A stretch of DNA of 64,000 nt from ATZT02 sp038145175 (GTDB lineage Bacteria; Actinomycetota; Actinomycetes; S36-B12; UBA5976). Under the pieces are notes generated by a model, which was not told the origin of the DNA, made no database searches, and saw only the letters and a program-made list of their open reading frames with translations. Numbering within the stretch: position 1 is the stretch's first letter; every line of letters starts with the position of its first letter. Location of the stretch: NCBI GenBank assembly GCA_038145175.1, contig JAYQPE010000001.1:1-64000 (forward strand), given 5' to 3'. This document shows positions 52,446 to 61,367 of the stretch, piece by piece. Both the position numbers and the translations under genes were made by a program.

Positions 52446-53879
52446 ATGTCAACTCGCACGTATTACGTTAGAACTTTTGGCTGTCAAATGAATGAACATG
52501 ACTCCGAAAGATTATCTGGACTTTTAGAAGATGCTGGTTATGTTGCAACAAGTACCGAAGATGCCGATGTAGTTGTTTACAACACTTGTGCTGTTAGAGA
52601 AAATGCTGACAACAAGTTGTATGGAAATCTAGGAATGCTTTATCGAATAAAAGAAAAAAGACCAAACATGCAAATTGCTGTAGGCGGTTGTCTAGCTCAA
52701 AAAGATAAAGAAGTAATACAAAAAAAAGCGCCATGGGTAGATGTAGTTTTCGGCACACATAATTTTGGATCCCTGCCAGTTCTACTTGAAAGAGCTCGAG
52801 TAAACAAAGAAGCTCAAATTGAAATACTTGAATCATTAGAAGTTTTTCCCTCAAATTTACCTAGTAAAAGAGATTCAATTCACTCTGCATTAGTGGCAAT
52901 AAGTGTTGGATGTAATAACACTTGCACATTTTGCATCGTTCCATCTTTGCGTGGAAAAGAAAAAGACAGAAAAGCCGGAGAAATTTTGGATGAAATTAAA
53001 ACACTAACAAATCAAGGAGTATTAGAGGTTATGCTTCTTGGGCAAAATGTAAATTCATATGGAGTTGAATTCGGAGATAAATTCGCTTTCGGAAAACTAT
53101 TAAGAGCATGTGGCCAGATTGCTGGATTAGAAAGAGTTAGATTTATTTCGCCTCATCCTAAAGATTTCACAGATGATGTCATTACTGCTATGGCTGAAAC
53201 AGAAAATGTTATGCCACATTTGCACATGCCATTACAGTCAGGAAGTGACAAAGTACTTTCAGACATGAAACGTTCTTACAGAACGACTAAGTATTTAAAT
53301 ATTCTTGAAAAAGTTAGAAACGAAATTCCAGATGCGGCCATTACCACAGATATTATTGTCGGATTTCCAGGTGAAACAGAAGATGATTTCCAACAAACAA
53401 TTGATTTAGTTAAAGTAGCAAAATTTGCCTCAGCATTTACTTATCAATATTCAAAACGCCCAGGTACTCCTGCAGCAACTATGCCAAATCAAGTTGATCC
53501 AAAAATAATTAATGAAAGATATGAGCGTTTAGCAAAAGTTATTAACGAAGTCATTTTGGAACAGAATAAAAATCAAATAGGAAAAATTGTCGAAGTTTTA
53601 GTTTCTAATGATGAAGGTAAAAGAGATCAGCATGTAAACACTTTGTCGGGCCGCGCAAAAGACAATAGATTAGTTCATTTTTATCCGACACCTGAACAAA
53701 AAATTAGACCTGGAGATTTTGTTGAAGTAGAAATAACACAAGCACAACCTTTTTATCTTGTTTCAGATAAAAAAATAATTAAGATAAAAAACACTAAAGC
53801 AGGAGATATTTGGCAGATAAGTAAAGAGGAACCAAAGAGCCAAGTATTACTTGGGCTACCCACTTTGATCCGGAATTAA
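52446..53879 (+). CDS. miaB: tRNA-2-methylthio-N6-isopentenyladenosine synthase MiaB
   Basis: A 477-residue radical SAM methylthiotransferase acting on i6A37 made by MiaA. N-terminal cluster cysteines are C13, C48 and C82; the radical SAM cluster is C156, C160 and C163; a TRAM domain is at the C-terminus. GQNVNSYG and the MPLQSGSDKVL segment are conserved. It starts the miaB-miaA-dapF-hflX-flippase operon. Confidence 0.96.
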   Translation: MSTRTYYVRTFGCQMNEHDSERLSGLLEDAGYVATSTEDADVVVYNTCAVRENADNKLYGNLGMLYRIKEKRPNMQIAVGGCLAQKDKEVIQKKAPWVDVVFGTHNFGSLPVLLERARVNKEAQIEILESLEVFPSNLPSKRDSIHSALVAISVGCNNTCTFCIVPSLRGKEKDRKAGEILDEIKTLTNQGVLEVMLLGQNVNSYGVEFGDKFAFGKLLRACGQIAGLERVRFISPHPKDFTDDVITAMAETENVMPHLHMPLQSGSDKVLSDMKRSYRTTKYLNILEKVRNEIPDAAITTDIIVGFPGETEDDFQQTIDLVKVAKFASAFTYQYSKRPGTPAATMPNQVDPKIINERYERLAKVINEVILEQNKNQIGKIVEVLVSNDEGKRDQHVNTLSGRAKDNRLVHFYPTPEQKIRPGDFVEVEITQAQPFYLVSDKKIIKIKNTKAGDIWQISKEEPKSQVLLGLPTLIRN

Positions 53880-53882
53880 AAC

Positions 53883-54770
53883 TTGAAAGTTTTAGCAATT
53901 GTTGGTCCAACCGCTGTTGGCAAAAGTGATTTAGCAATAAAAATTGGTCGAATCAAAAAAATAGAAATCATAAATGCAGACGCCATGCAGCTGTATAAGG
54001 GTATGAATATCGGGACTGCAAAACTTGATGAAAAAAATAGAGAAAATATCACTCATCATTTAATTGATGTTTTATCTCCAACCGAAGAAGCAAGCGTGTC
54101 CGTGTTTCAATCACAAGCAAGAGCCGTAATTCAAGAAGTAAAACAAAGACAAAATACTCCAGTTTTAGTTGGAGGTAGTGGGTTATATGTCAATGCAGTG
54201 TTAGAAGATTTAGAGTTTCCTGGAACCAATTTAGAAGTAAGAGCTAAATATGAAGAATTATTAGAAAAAAATGGAGTTGAATTTCTTTATAAAGAATTAG
54301 AAAAAATCGATCCAGCTGCGGCAGAAAATATCCTTGAAAATAATGCTAGAAGAATAGTTAGAGCATTAGAGGTAAATGAGTTGACTGGAAAAAAATTCAA
54401 TGCAAAGCTTCCAGAACCCTCACCTGTATATGAAGGCATTAGAATCGGTTTGAATCTTGATCGTGAATTACTAGATTTAAGAATTGAAACTAGAGTTCAT
54501 GAAATGTTTAATCAGGGCTTGGTAAATGAAGTTGAACTTATTTTTGATGAATTAATCAAGGGGAAAACAGCTCAAAAGGCTCTTGGTTATTCGCAAGTAA
54601 TTCAATACTTGCAGGGTGAAATAACTTTGGAGCAAGCAATTGAACAAACAATAATTCATACTAGAAAATATGCACGAAGACAAATTTCATGGTTTAAAAG
54701 AGATCCTTCAATTCAATGGTTTGATGCTCAGGATGATGAACTTTTGGCAAAAGTTAATAGAATAATTTAA
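53883..54770 (+). CDS. miaA: tRNA dimethylallyltransferase MiaA
   Basis: A 295-residue enzyme adding dimethylallyl to A37. P-loop GPTAVGKSD starts at residue 8, with NADAMQLYKGMNIGTAKL, GGSGLYVNAVLEDLEFPG and the C-terminal RKYARRQISWFKRD. The dimethylallyl diphosphate comes from the MEP pathway (dxr, ispG in this window). TTG start, 3 bases after miaB; the last base overlaps dapF. Confidence 0.95.
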   Translation: MKVLAIVGPTAVGKSDLAIKIGRIKKIEIINADAMQLYKGMNIGTAKLDEKNRENITHHLIDVLSPTEEASVSVFQSQARAVIQEVKQRQNTPVLVGGSGLYVNAVLEDLEFPGTNLEVRAKYEELLEKNGVEFLYKELEKIDPAAAENILENNARRIVRALEVNELTGKKFNAKLPEPSPVYEGIRIGLNLDRELLDLRIETRVHEMFNQGLVNEVELIFDELIKGKTAQKALGYSQVIQYLQGEITLEQAIEQTIIHTRKYARRQISWFKRDPSIQWFDAQDDELLAKVNRII

Positions 54771-55579
54771 TGAAGTCATTCGTGGAATACGTAAAAGGTC
54801 ATGGTACTAAGAATGATTTTGTAATTATCGAAGATTTGAAAGATGAGTTAGTTTTTACTCCAGATCAAGTAAAAGAGATTTGTGATCGCGCAACCGGAAT
54901 AGGTGCAGATGGAATTTTAAGGGTTATAAGACTTAATGGTCAGTATTTTATGGACTACAGAAATGCAGATGGTTCTATAGCTGAAATGTGTGGAAATGGG
55001 GCAAGAGTCTTTGGACTTTACTTAAAAGACAGAAAATTAGTGGATAAAGATAACTTCATAATTTCAACCAGGGCAGGAGATGTGAAAATTAAGGTAAAAA
55101 GTCCTGATGAAATATCTGTATTTATGAATGGTGCAAAAATAAGACGTAATTCTGTTGAAATAACTAATAATTCAATAAGATATGAAGCAACTGGAGTTGA
55201 TGCACCAAATCCTCACGCTGTAGTTTTTGTTAATGATTTAACTGAAATAGGTGAATTAAAAACAGCTCCTCTATATTTCCCCCCAGATGAATTTAAAACC
55301 GGGGTAAACGTGGAATTTGTAAAAAAAATTTCTGATACTCATGCTCAAATGCGAGTATTTGAAAGAGGAAGTGGGGAAACTTTATCTTGTGGAACAGGAG
55401 CTTGCGCTGTAGCAACCGTATTAAGAAAATTGGCGGATAATCAGTTAGATCAATTCCAAATAGATGTAAAAGGAGGCACTCTGCTCATTAAATTTGTCGA
55501 TGACAAAATTGAAATGACAGGACCTGCGGTTTTAGAAAGTTCTGGAGTATTAAAAGAATCTTGGTATTCAAACAAATAA
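54770..55579 (+). CDS. dapF: Diaminopimelate epimerase
   Basis: A 269-residue cofactor-independent epimerase making meso-diaminopimelate. The catalytic cysteines are C74 (AEMCGNGARV) and C207 (LSCGTGACAVA). KGHGTKNDFVI at the N-terminus is also typical. Its ATG shares a base with the miaA stop. With DapA and DapB in the window it supplies wall peptide and lysine precursors. Confidence 0.95.
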   Translation: MKSFVEYVKGHGTKNDFVIIEDLKDELVFTPDQVKEICDRATGIGADGILRVIRLNGQYFMDYRNADGSIAEMCGNGARVFGLYLKDRKLVDKDNFIISTRAGDVKIKVKSPDEISVFMNGAKIRRNSVEITNNSIRYEATGVDAPNPHAVVFVNDLTEIGELKTAPLYFPPDEFKTGVNVEFVKKISDTHAQMRVFERGSGETLSCGTGACAVATVLRKLADNQLDQFQIDVKGGTLLIKFVDDKIEMTGPAVLESSGVLKESWYSNK

Positions 55580-56961
55580 TGAATGAATACAAAGAAGCTA
55601 GCAATTTAGATCTTCAAGACAGAGCAGCACTTAGAAGAGTTACAACTTTCTCAACTGAACTTCAAGATATTACTGAAGTTGAATATCGAAAAATTCAATT
55701 AGAGAAAGTAGTTTTAGCAGGCGTTTGGATTACAGGTACTTGGGAATCTGCCGAAAGGTCTTTACAAGAATTAGCACGTTTAGCACAAACTGCTGGTTCA
55801 CAAGTTTTGGAAGGTGTTATTCAAAGAAGAGACAATCCTGATCCAGCAACCTATCTTGGTTCAGGAAAAGCTTTAGAATTACGAAAAATTGTTTCTCAAA
55901 CTGGTGCAGATACAGTAATTATTGACGGCGAATTAAGCCCGTCGCAACTTATTCATCTAGAAGATGTTGTCAAAGTAAAAGTTGTAGATAGAACTTGGTT
56001 AATTCTTGACATTTTTGCAAAACATGCAAAAAGTAGAGAAGGAAAAATTCAAGTTTCGCTCGCCCAAATGCAATACATGCTTCCGCGATTAAGGGGTTGG
56101 GGTGAAACTTTAAGTAGACAGGCAGCAAGTGGTGGCTCACCCGGAATTGGTACTAGAGGACCTGGAGAAACAAAATTAGAAACTGATAGACGAAGAATTC
56201 ATCATCAGATGACAAAACTTCGAAAAGACTTGAAAGATCTTGCTAAGTCACGTGATGTTCAACGAAGTTCTAGAAGAAGTGGCAATACCTTATCTGTTTC
56301 AATTGCTGGTTACACAAATGCTGGAAAGTCATCTTTATTAAATAGAATTACCGGTGCAGGAGTTTTAGTTGAAGATGCACTTTTTGCAACACTGGATCCA
56401 ACGGTAAGAAAAACTCAATTACCTTCTGGAAGATTTATAACTATTTCAGACACAGTCGGTTTTGTAAGACATTTGCCCCACCAATTAGTTGAAGCATTTA
56501 AATCAACTTTAGAAGAGGTATCAAATTCAAATTTGATAATCCATTTAGTTGACGGTAGCGATCCAGATCCAGAAGGCCAATACAAATCTGTCCGAGAGGT
56601 TTTACAAGAAATCGGAGCCGATCATATAAGAGAGATAGTAGTAATAAATAAAATTGATCTAATTGATGATGAAAAAGTAATTTCTCTGAAGAGAATTTTC
56701 AAAGACCCTTTATTCATTTCCACTAAAGAAAATACAGGTATAAGTGAATTATTGCTTGAAATTGATGAAAAACTACCAAATCCTACAAAAGAAATAAGAA
56801 TTACAATTCCTTACTCTAGAGGAGATATTTTGGCTAAAGTGCATCAAGAGGGAAAAGTGATTTCTTTACTACATGAAGATGCGGGCACTCAAGTTCATGC
56901 ATTTGTTCCCGCTGAACTTTTTCATATTATTGAAAATTTGGCATTAATTGAAAATAAATAA
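55579..56961 (+). CDS. hflX: GTPase HflX
   Basis: About 460 residues. The N-terminal HflX domain carries NPDPATYLGSGKALELRKI and the glycine-rich GGSPGIGTRGPGETKLETDRR; the GTPase G1 loop is GYTNAGKSS from residue 244, with DTVGFVRHLP and NKIDLI. It splits stalled or heat-damaged ribosomes. I take ATG 55579, overlapping the dapF TAA. The end overlaps the next membrane gene by 14 bases. Confidence 0.94.
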   Translation: MNEYKEASNLDLQDRAALRRVTTFSTELQDITEVEYRKIQLEKVVLAGVWITGTWESAERSLQELARLAQTAGSQVLEGVIQRRDNPDPATYLGSGKALELRKIVSQTGADTVIIDGELSPSQLIHLEDVVKVKVVDRTWLILDIFAKHAKSREGKIQVSLAQMQYMLPRLRGWGETLSRQAASGGSPGIGTRGPGETKLETDRRRIHHQMTKLRKDLKDLAKSRDVQRSSRRSGNTLSVSIAGYTNAGKSSLLNRITGAGVLVEDALFATLDPTVRKTQLPSGRFITISDTVGFVRHLPHQLVEAFKSTLEEVSNSNLIIHLVDGSDPDPEGQYKSVREVLQEIGADHIREIVVINKIDLIDDEKVISLKRIFKDPLFISTKENTGISELLLEIDEKLPNPTKEIRITIPYSRGDILAKVHQEGKVISLLHEDAGTQVHAFVPAELFHIIENLALIENK

Positions 56962-57946
56962 ATCTAAACTACTTAATTATTTATTGTTTGGTGGAGCTCT
57001 TGCTATTTTGTATTACGTATTCAATTGGTTTGTTAATGATATTGATTTTAATGAAGTATTAACCTCTTTATATAATTTAACTTTTTTTCAGTTAACTTTA
57101 CTAATAATTACTGCTATTTTTAACATTTTAATATTTCAATATCCCTATCTTGTCACTACTAAGGGTCTTAAATACTTTCAAGCTTTTAAAGTTAGAAATG
57201 CATCATTTGCCATAAGTAATTGTGTGCCAGCAGGAGGAACAATTGGTTTAGCAGCGCAATATGCCATGCTTAAATCTTTTGGAATTTCCAATCAAAGTAT
57301 TTCGACAACCGTGGGTATTGCAAGTGTTTGGAATGGTTTGATTTCCTATTTAATGCCTATTTTTGGGTTGATTTCTCTTTCTATTTCTACATCATTGACA
57401 CCGGGCTTAATAAATTCAACTTTTATTGGTACTTTGGTCTTAGTTTTTGCCATCGTTTTCTTAATCTTAATATTTAAATCTGAAGTAATTTCTTTCAAAA
57501 TAGGAAATTTGATTGATTATTTGTTAAAGCCCTTAAATCGTTTTTTTAAATCTAGTTTAAATTTTTCTAACGCTTTAACTAATTTTAGATCTCAGGTTAA
57601 AGAAACAGTGAAAGAAAAATGGGTGCAAATTACTAGTAGTAATCTCTTAGTGCAATTTTCAATGTTTTTTATATTTTGGGCCAGTTGCTACTCAGTGGAT
57701 ATTGAATTATCGATTTTTATTTTGTTTGCTGCTTTTTGTTTTGGAAGATTTGGAACAGTCATTCCTTTTACTCCAGGAGGGGTGGGGACTACTGATGTGA
57801 TTATGGTTTCAACTTTAATTCTTTATGGAGCTAACGAAGTACAAGCATTTGTAGCAGTTGTACTTTGGCGAACTTTCTACTACTTACCCCAAGTATTTTT
57901 AGGAGTGATTAGTTATCTTTACTGGCAGTTGAGTCGCACCAAGTAA
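56948..57946 (+). CDS. Lysylphosphatidylglycerol synthase TM-domain family flippase-like protein
   Basis: A 332-residue protein with about eight membrane helices of the UPF0104/YbhN-AglD2 family. Characteristic segments are FAISNCVPAGGTIGLAAQYAML and FTPGGVGTTDVIMVSTLILYG. Members without a catalytic domain are thought to move lipids or glycolipids. It begins at TTG inside the hflX end and closes the operon. Specific substrate unknown. Confidence 0.8.
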   Translation: MKINKSKLLNYLLFGGALAILYYVFNWFVNDIDFNEVLTSLYNLTFFQLTLLIITAIFNILIFQYPYLVTTKGLKYFQAFKVRNASFAISNCVPAGGTIGLAAQYAMLKSFGISNQSISTTVGIASVWNGLISYLMPIFGLISLSISTSLTPGLINSTFIGTLVLVFAIVFLILIFKSEVISFKIGNLIDYLLKPLNRFFKSSLNFSNALTNFRSQVKETVKEKWVQITSSNLLVQFSMFFIFWASCYSVDIELSIFILFAAFCFGRFGTVIPFTPGGVGTTDVIMVSTLILYGANEVQAFVAVVLWRTFYYLPQVFLGVISYLYWQLSRTK

Positions 57947-58029
57947 GGTTTTGTGACTAAATAATGGGCCTTAAGGCGCTTGTTCAGGTTTCAAGTTGCA
58001 CCACATCCCTGGTGACTTATAGTAGGAGA

Positions 58030-58135
58030 AACGAGGGGAGTACCCCTAAAAACGCAAGCGTCGTCAACACGAAATTGAAGTTTGATTTCCGGCGCAGCAC
58101 CAAGTGAAAAAAACTTGGTTGGGAGAGACCTCGGG
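58030..58135 (+). promoter_or_regulatory. yybP-ykoY (Mn2+) riboswitch upstream of a GreA-like gene
   Basis: The consensus parts occur in order: CGAGGGGAGTA at the 5' end, CGTCGTCAACACG in the middle, GGCGCAGCACC, then GGTTGGGAGAGACCTCG. The closing stem P1 is CGAGG (58032-58036) with CCTCG (58129-58133), and an inner hairpin is ACCAAGT (58099-58105) with ACTTGGT (58113-58119). These features define the Mn2+-sensing yybP-ykoY class. A further hairpin at 58142-58162 and a GGGAG site at 58173-58177 lie between it and the start, a likely expression platform. Confidence 0.8.
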
Positions 58136-58182
58136 AAAAAAGATAAACAAAATGTGTTTATCAATTTAACCCGGGAGTCGTC

Positions 58183-58650
58183 ATGCCTGTTGTATCTAAA
58201 AAGAAAAATGGAATTCCTGTAGTTCTTACAGAATTTGGAAGAGTTGAACTTCTCAAACAAGTAGATCACATTCGAAAAATTCAATTACCGGCATTAGCGC
58301 CACTTATAACTGCTGTTGACAGAGATGAAAGAGACGTTGCTGAATTCACCAGATTGACAGAAGAAGCAAATGAACTTGAATCTTTTGTTTCAGAAGCAGG
58401 CAAACCTGATTTATTGCTGGACGATAAATCGGTGAGGTTAGGTAGCGTAGTCAAGGTACAAACTGAAAAAGAAAAATTCAAAGTAAGAGTGGTGCACCCA
58501 ATTGAAGCTCACCTTGACGACGAAAGAATTTCAGTATATTCACCACTTGGCCAAGCATTGTTTGGAAATAAAAAAGGTGATCGAGTAACTGTCATAGCAC
58601 CGAGCGGAAATTGGACAGCTGTTATCAAATCCGTGGAATTACTTTCTTAG
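58183..58650 (+). CDS. GreA-family transcription elongation factor
   Basis: A 155-residue GreA-like protein that would bind RNA polymerase's secondary channel and rescue backtracked complexes. The N-terminal coiled coil (about residues 15-75) keeps the acidic tip pair D51 and E54 (D-x-x-E). The C-terminal FKBP-like domain has RLGSVVKVQ and SPLGQALFGNKKGDRVTV. Unusually it follows a yybP-ykoY riboswitch and is a single-gene unit closed by a strong terminator. A Gre anti-factor (Gfh-like) role is possible but the acidic tip favours true GreA. GGGAG precedes ATG. Confidence 0.88.
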   Translation: MPVVSKKKNGIPVVLTEFGRVELLKQVDHIRKIQLPALAPLITAVDRDERDVAEFTRLTEEANELESFVSEAGKPDLLLDDKSVRLGSVVKVQTEKEKFKVRVVHPIEAHLDDERISVYSPLGQALFGNKKGDRVTVIAPSGNWTAVIKSVELLS

Positions 58651-58682
58651 TCCCTCCCGAGTAAGTAGTAATTCTGCAAGCA

Positions 58683-58718
58683 AACTAACCCCTGGGGATT
58701 TATCCCCAGGGGTTAGTT
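58683..58718. terminator. Strong hairpin terminator after the GreA-like gene
   Basis: AACTAACCCCTGGGGAT (58683-58699) is followed two bases later by its exact reverse complement (58702-58718): a 17-bp inverted repeat with a practical loop of about 6 bases. It is followed by ATTATTAGCAATTTT. It is by far the strongest terminator-like structure seen in the window. Confidence 0.8.
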
Positions 58719-58776
58719 ATTAGCAATTTTATAAGTTGACCAAGTCTAATTCTTTAATTTGGTTGATTATTAAATA

Positions 58777-59745
58777 ATGAATCAAATAACTATTGATGGT
58801 CCAAAAAAACTACTAAGTCAAATACCGAAAATAATCAAATTTAATCCATGTAATCAGCTGATTATATGCGGACTAAATGATGCAGAAAGTAAATTTGCAT
58901 TTCATCTGTCCTACCCCTTGCCTATGCAAATTCAACTATCTAGTGATTTTTTCAAGGAATTAAATAATAAATTAGTCGAAAAAGCAATAGATGCTGTTGT
59001 TTTAGTTTTCTACTTTGAAGAGACTCCAGAAAATTATCGTAAAATTTCAAAAATCTTGTTTGAAAATCTATCGCAAAAAGTGCACGTGAAGGATTTATTA
59101 TGGGTAAAAAATAATAGGTGGGCCTCTTTTTTATGCGAGGACCTAAAATGCTGCCCTCACGAGGGAAGCCCTCTTGAAATTGAAGACTGTACTATAAGTA
59201 CCAGACAAATTGATCAGAATTTTTTGAATATCAAAAAATCAGACTCTAAAGTTAAATTGGCTGCAAGAAAAGCCCTGAAAGTTAAAAGTGACATCAAGGA
59301 CAATGCAAAACTTACAAAATGGCAAAAAACTCAATACAAATATCTCTCAGCAAAGGGTGCAATTGCTTTATCAAATAAAAATAATTGGTCAAGACTTCTG
59401 GTTGGGTTATTAGATATTCCGGTAAGAGATGCGTTGTTATCTCATTTTATTGAAATTGGCTTTAGGAAAAAGAACCCTTCTAAATTTTTATCTGATTTAG
59501 CCAAAACTTGGGCCAAAGTTGGATCTATCGCAGAGCCACAATTTCAAAGTCCAATATTTGCTTGCATATCTGTCTTTTTATGGCAAGCAGGAGAGTATGA
59601 AATTGCAAAAAATGCAGTTAATTTAAGTCTTGCAGCCGATAACAAATTTCGTCTGGCACATCTTTTACAAAACGCTCTCGATAGTGGAGTGCCAGCACAT
59701 GAGTTCAAAGATGTGTTTAAAAATCCAACATACCCCTGGTCTTGA
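58777..59745 (+). CDS. DUF4192 protein
   Basis: A 322-residue cytoplasmic protein of the actinobacterial DUF4192 family. Conserved pieces are the N-terminal LLSQIPKIIKFNPCNQLIICGL, the KDLLWVKNNRWASFLCEDLKCCPHEGSPL segment (Cys pair before PxEG) and a C-terminal helical region with VFLWQAGEYEIAKNAVNLSL. Function is unknown. It stands between the GreA-like terminator and the SAM-IV riboswitch. Confidence 0.8.
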   Translation: MNQITIDGPKKLLSQIPKIIKFNPCNQLIICGLNDAESKFAFHLSYPLPMQIQLSSDFFKELNNKLVEKAIDAVVLVFYFEETPENYRKISKILFENLSQKVHVKDLLWVKNNRWASFLCEDLKCCPHEGSPLEIEDCTISTRQIDQNFLNIKKSDSKVKLAARKALKVKSDIKDNAKLTKWQKTQYKYLSAKGAIALSNKNNWSRLLVGLLDIPVRDALLSHFIEIGFRKKNPSKFLSDLAKTWAKVGSIAEPQFQSPIFACISVFLWQAGEYEIAKNAVNLSLAADNKFRLAHLLQNALDSGVPAHEFKDVFKNPTYPWS

Positions 59746-59776
59746 GTAGCAAGGATTTGTTTAGTAATCTCTTAGT

Positions 59777-59895
59777 TAGGTCAAGAGTTTCAGTATTAAG
59801 CCCCGGCTAGCTGAACGGCAACCCTCCACCGCGGTGGGGTGCTCCGGGTGTAGACCAGGTCAATTCGCAAAAGCAATTGGCAAGCGCGGGTCTTA
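59777..59895 (+). promoter_or_regulatory. SAM-IV riboswitch of metY-metX
   Basis: The SAM-IV pattern is clear: GGTCAAGAG, AAGCCCCGGCTAGCTG, CGGCAACCCTCCACCGCG, GTGGGGTGCTCCGGGTG and TAGACC, followed by the 3' domain ending GCGCGGGTC. P1 is GGTC (59779-59782) with GACC (59853-59856). SAM-IV binds S-adenosylmethionine and occurs mostly in actinobacteria. A hairpin CCCC (59917-59920) with GGGG (59929-59932) follows. It should repress methionine synthesis genes when SAM is high. Confidence 0.92.
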
Positions 59896-60011
59896 CGAAA
59901 ATCTTTAACTGTGAGGCCCCGAAAAAAAGGGGTAATAATTTGCGTTATATCTATAAAAATATTCAATTAATTTAATTGCTTATTTTTATTTCTATTCGCA
60001 AAAAAACCCAC

Positions 60012-60038
60012 CTTTGTCTATCAAATAGATAGCCAAAG
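60012..60038 (+). promoter_or_regulatory. Hairpin just upstream of the metY ribosome site
   Basis: CTTTG-t-CTATC (60012-60022) pairs with GATAG-c-CAAAG (60028-60038), loop AAATA, about 27 bases before metY ATG. It lies between the SAM-IV aptamer and the AGGAAAGAGGA ribosome site, so it may be part of the expression platform. Inference. Confidence 0.35.
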
Positions 60039-60065
60039 AAACTCAAATTAGGAAAGAGGAAAAAA

Positions 60066-61361
60066 ATGAGTTCAGGTTGGAGTTTTGAAACTAGACAGAT
60101 ACACGCAGGTCAAACACCAGACTCGCAAACAAACGCAAGAGCACTACCGATTTATCAAACTACGTCATATACATTTCGTGACACTAAACATGCAGCGGAT
60201 CTTTTTGCCCTGGCAGAACCGGGAAATATTTATACCCGCATCATGAACCCAACTCAAGGTGCAGTTGAAGAAAGAATTGCTTCTTTGGAAGGTGGTATTG
60301 GGGCACTGCTTTTAGCAAGTGGTCAAGCTGCTGAAACCTATGCAATTTTGAATTTGGCTGAAGCAGGAGATCACATAGTTTCTAGCCCTAATCTTTATGG
60401 CGGAACTTATAACTTGTTTCACTACACACTTCCAAAATATGGAATCGAAGTGACATTTGTTGACGATCCTGACAACTTAGATTCTTGGAAAAAAGCAATT
60501 AAACCTAATACAAAAGCTTTTTATGGTGAGACAATTGCAAATCCTGCAAACGTTATTTTGGATATAGAAAATATTTCTAAAATTGCACACGACAATGGAA
60601 TTCCATTAATTGTGGATAACACTGTTGCCACCCCATATTTATTAAGACCGATTGAACACGGTGCTGACATTGTGGTTCACTCTGCGACTAAATACATAGG
60701 TGGACATGGCACAGCAGTTGCAGGTGTGATTGTTGATAGTGGAAAATTTGATTGGAAAAAAAATGCCGCAAAATTTCCTCAATACAACACACCAGATCCT
60801 TCCTATGGTGGCTTGAATTATGCAGATGCATTAGGAGAATTGGCTTATATTCTTCGAGCAAGAATTGTTTTGCTTCGAGATTTTGGCGCAGCAATTTCTC
60901 CTTTTAACGCATTCTTAATCGCACAAGGCTTAGAAACTTTGTCATTAAGAATTGAAAGACATGTTAAAAATGCTCAAGAAGTTGCTAAGTGGCTTGAGAA
61001 AAGAGATGAAGTTGAAAAAGTAAATTATGCATCTCTTGCTTCAAGTAAGTACAACAACTTGGCTAAAAAATATACTCCTGAAGGTTCAGGGGCAGTTCTA
61101 TCTTTTGAAATAAAAGGTGGAATTGAAGCTGGAAAGAAATTTGTGGAAGCACTTGAATTACATTCACATGTGGCAAACATTGGTGATGTAAGAAGTTTAG
61201 TAATTCACCCTGCTTCTACAACACATTCACAATTAACACCACAAGAACAACTTGCAGCAGGTGTAACACCTGGATTAATTAGATTAGCTGTAGGTATCGA
61301 AAACATTTCCGATATCTTGGCAGATCTTGATGCAGGATTTAGAGCCGCAAAAGGTGCTTAA
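60066..61361 (+). CDS. metY: O-acetylhomoserine sulfhydrylase
   Basis: A 431-residue PLP enzyme of the Cys/Met metabolism family, making homocysteine from O-acetylhomoserine and sulfide. Seen: the FETRQIHAGQTPDSQTNARALPIYQTTSY N-terminal pattern, YTRIMNPTQGAVEERIASLEGG, and the PLP lysine in HSATKYIGGHG. Directly followed by metX, which makes its substrate. Controlled by the SAM-IV riboswitch. Strong AGAGGA site before ATG. Confidence 0.95.
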   Translation: MSSGWSFETRQIHAGQTPDSQTNARALPIYQTTSYTFRDTKHAADLFALAEPGNIYTRIMNPTQGAVEERIASLEGGIGALLLASGQAAETYAILNLAEAGDHIVSSPNLYGGTYNLFHYTLPKYGIEVTFVDDPDNLDSWKKAIKPNTKAFYGETIANPANVILDIENISKIAHDNGIPLIVDNTVATPYLLRPIEHGADIVVHSATKYIGGHGTAVAGVIVDSGKFDWKKNAAKFPQYNTPDPSYGGLNYADALGELAYILRARIVLLRDFGAAISPFNAFLIAQGLETLSLRIERHVKNAQEVAKWLEKRDEVEKVNYASLASSKYNNLAKKYTPEGSGAVLSFEIKGGIEAGKKFVEALELHSHVANIGDVRSLVIHPASTTHSQLTPQEQLAAGVTPGLIRLAVGIENISDILADLDAGFRAAKGA

Positions 61362-61367
61362 AAAATA

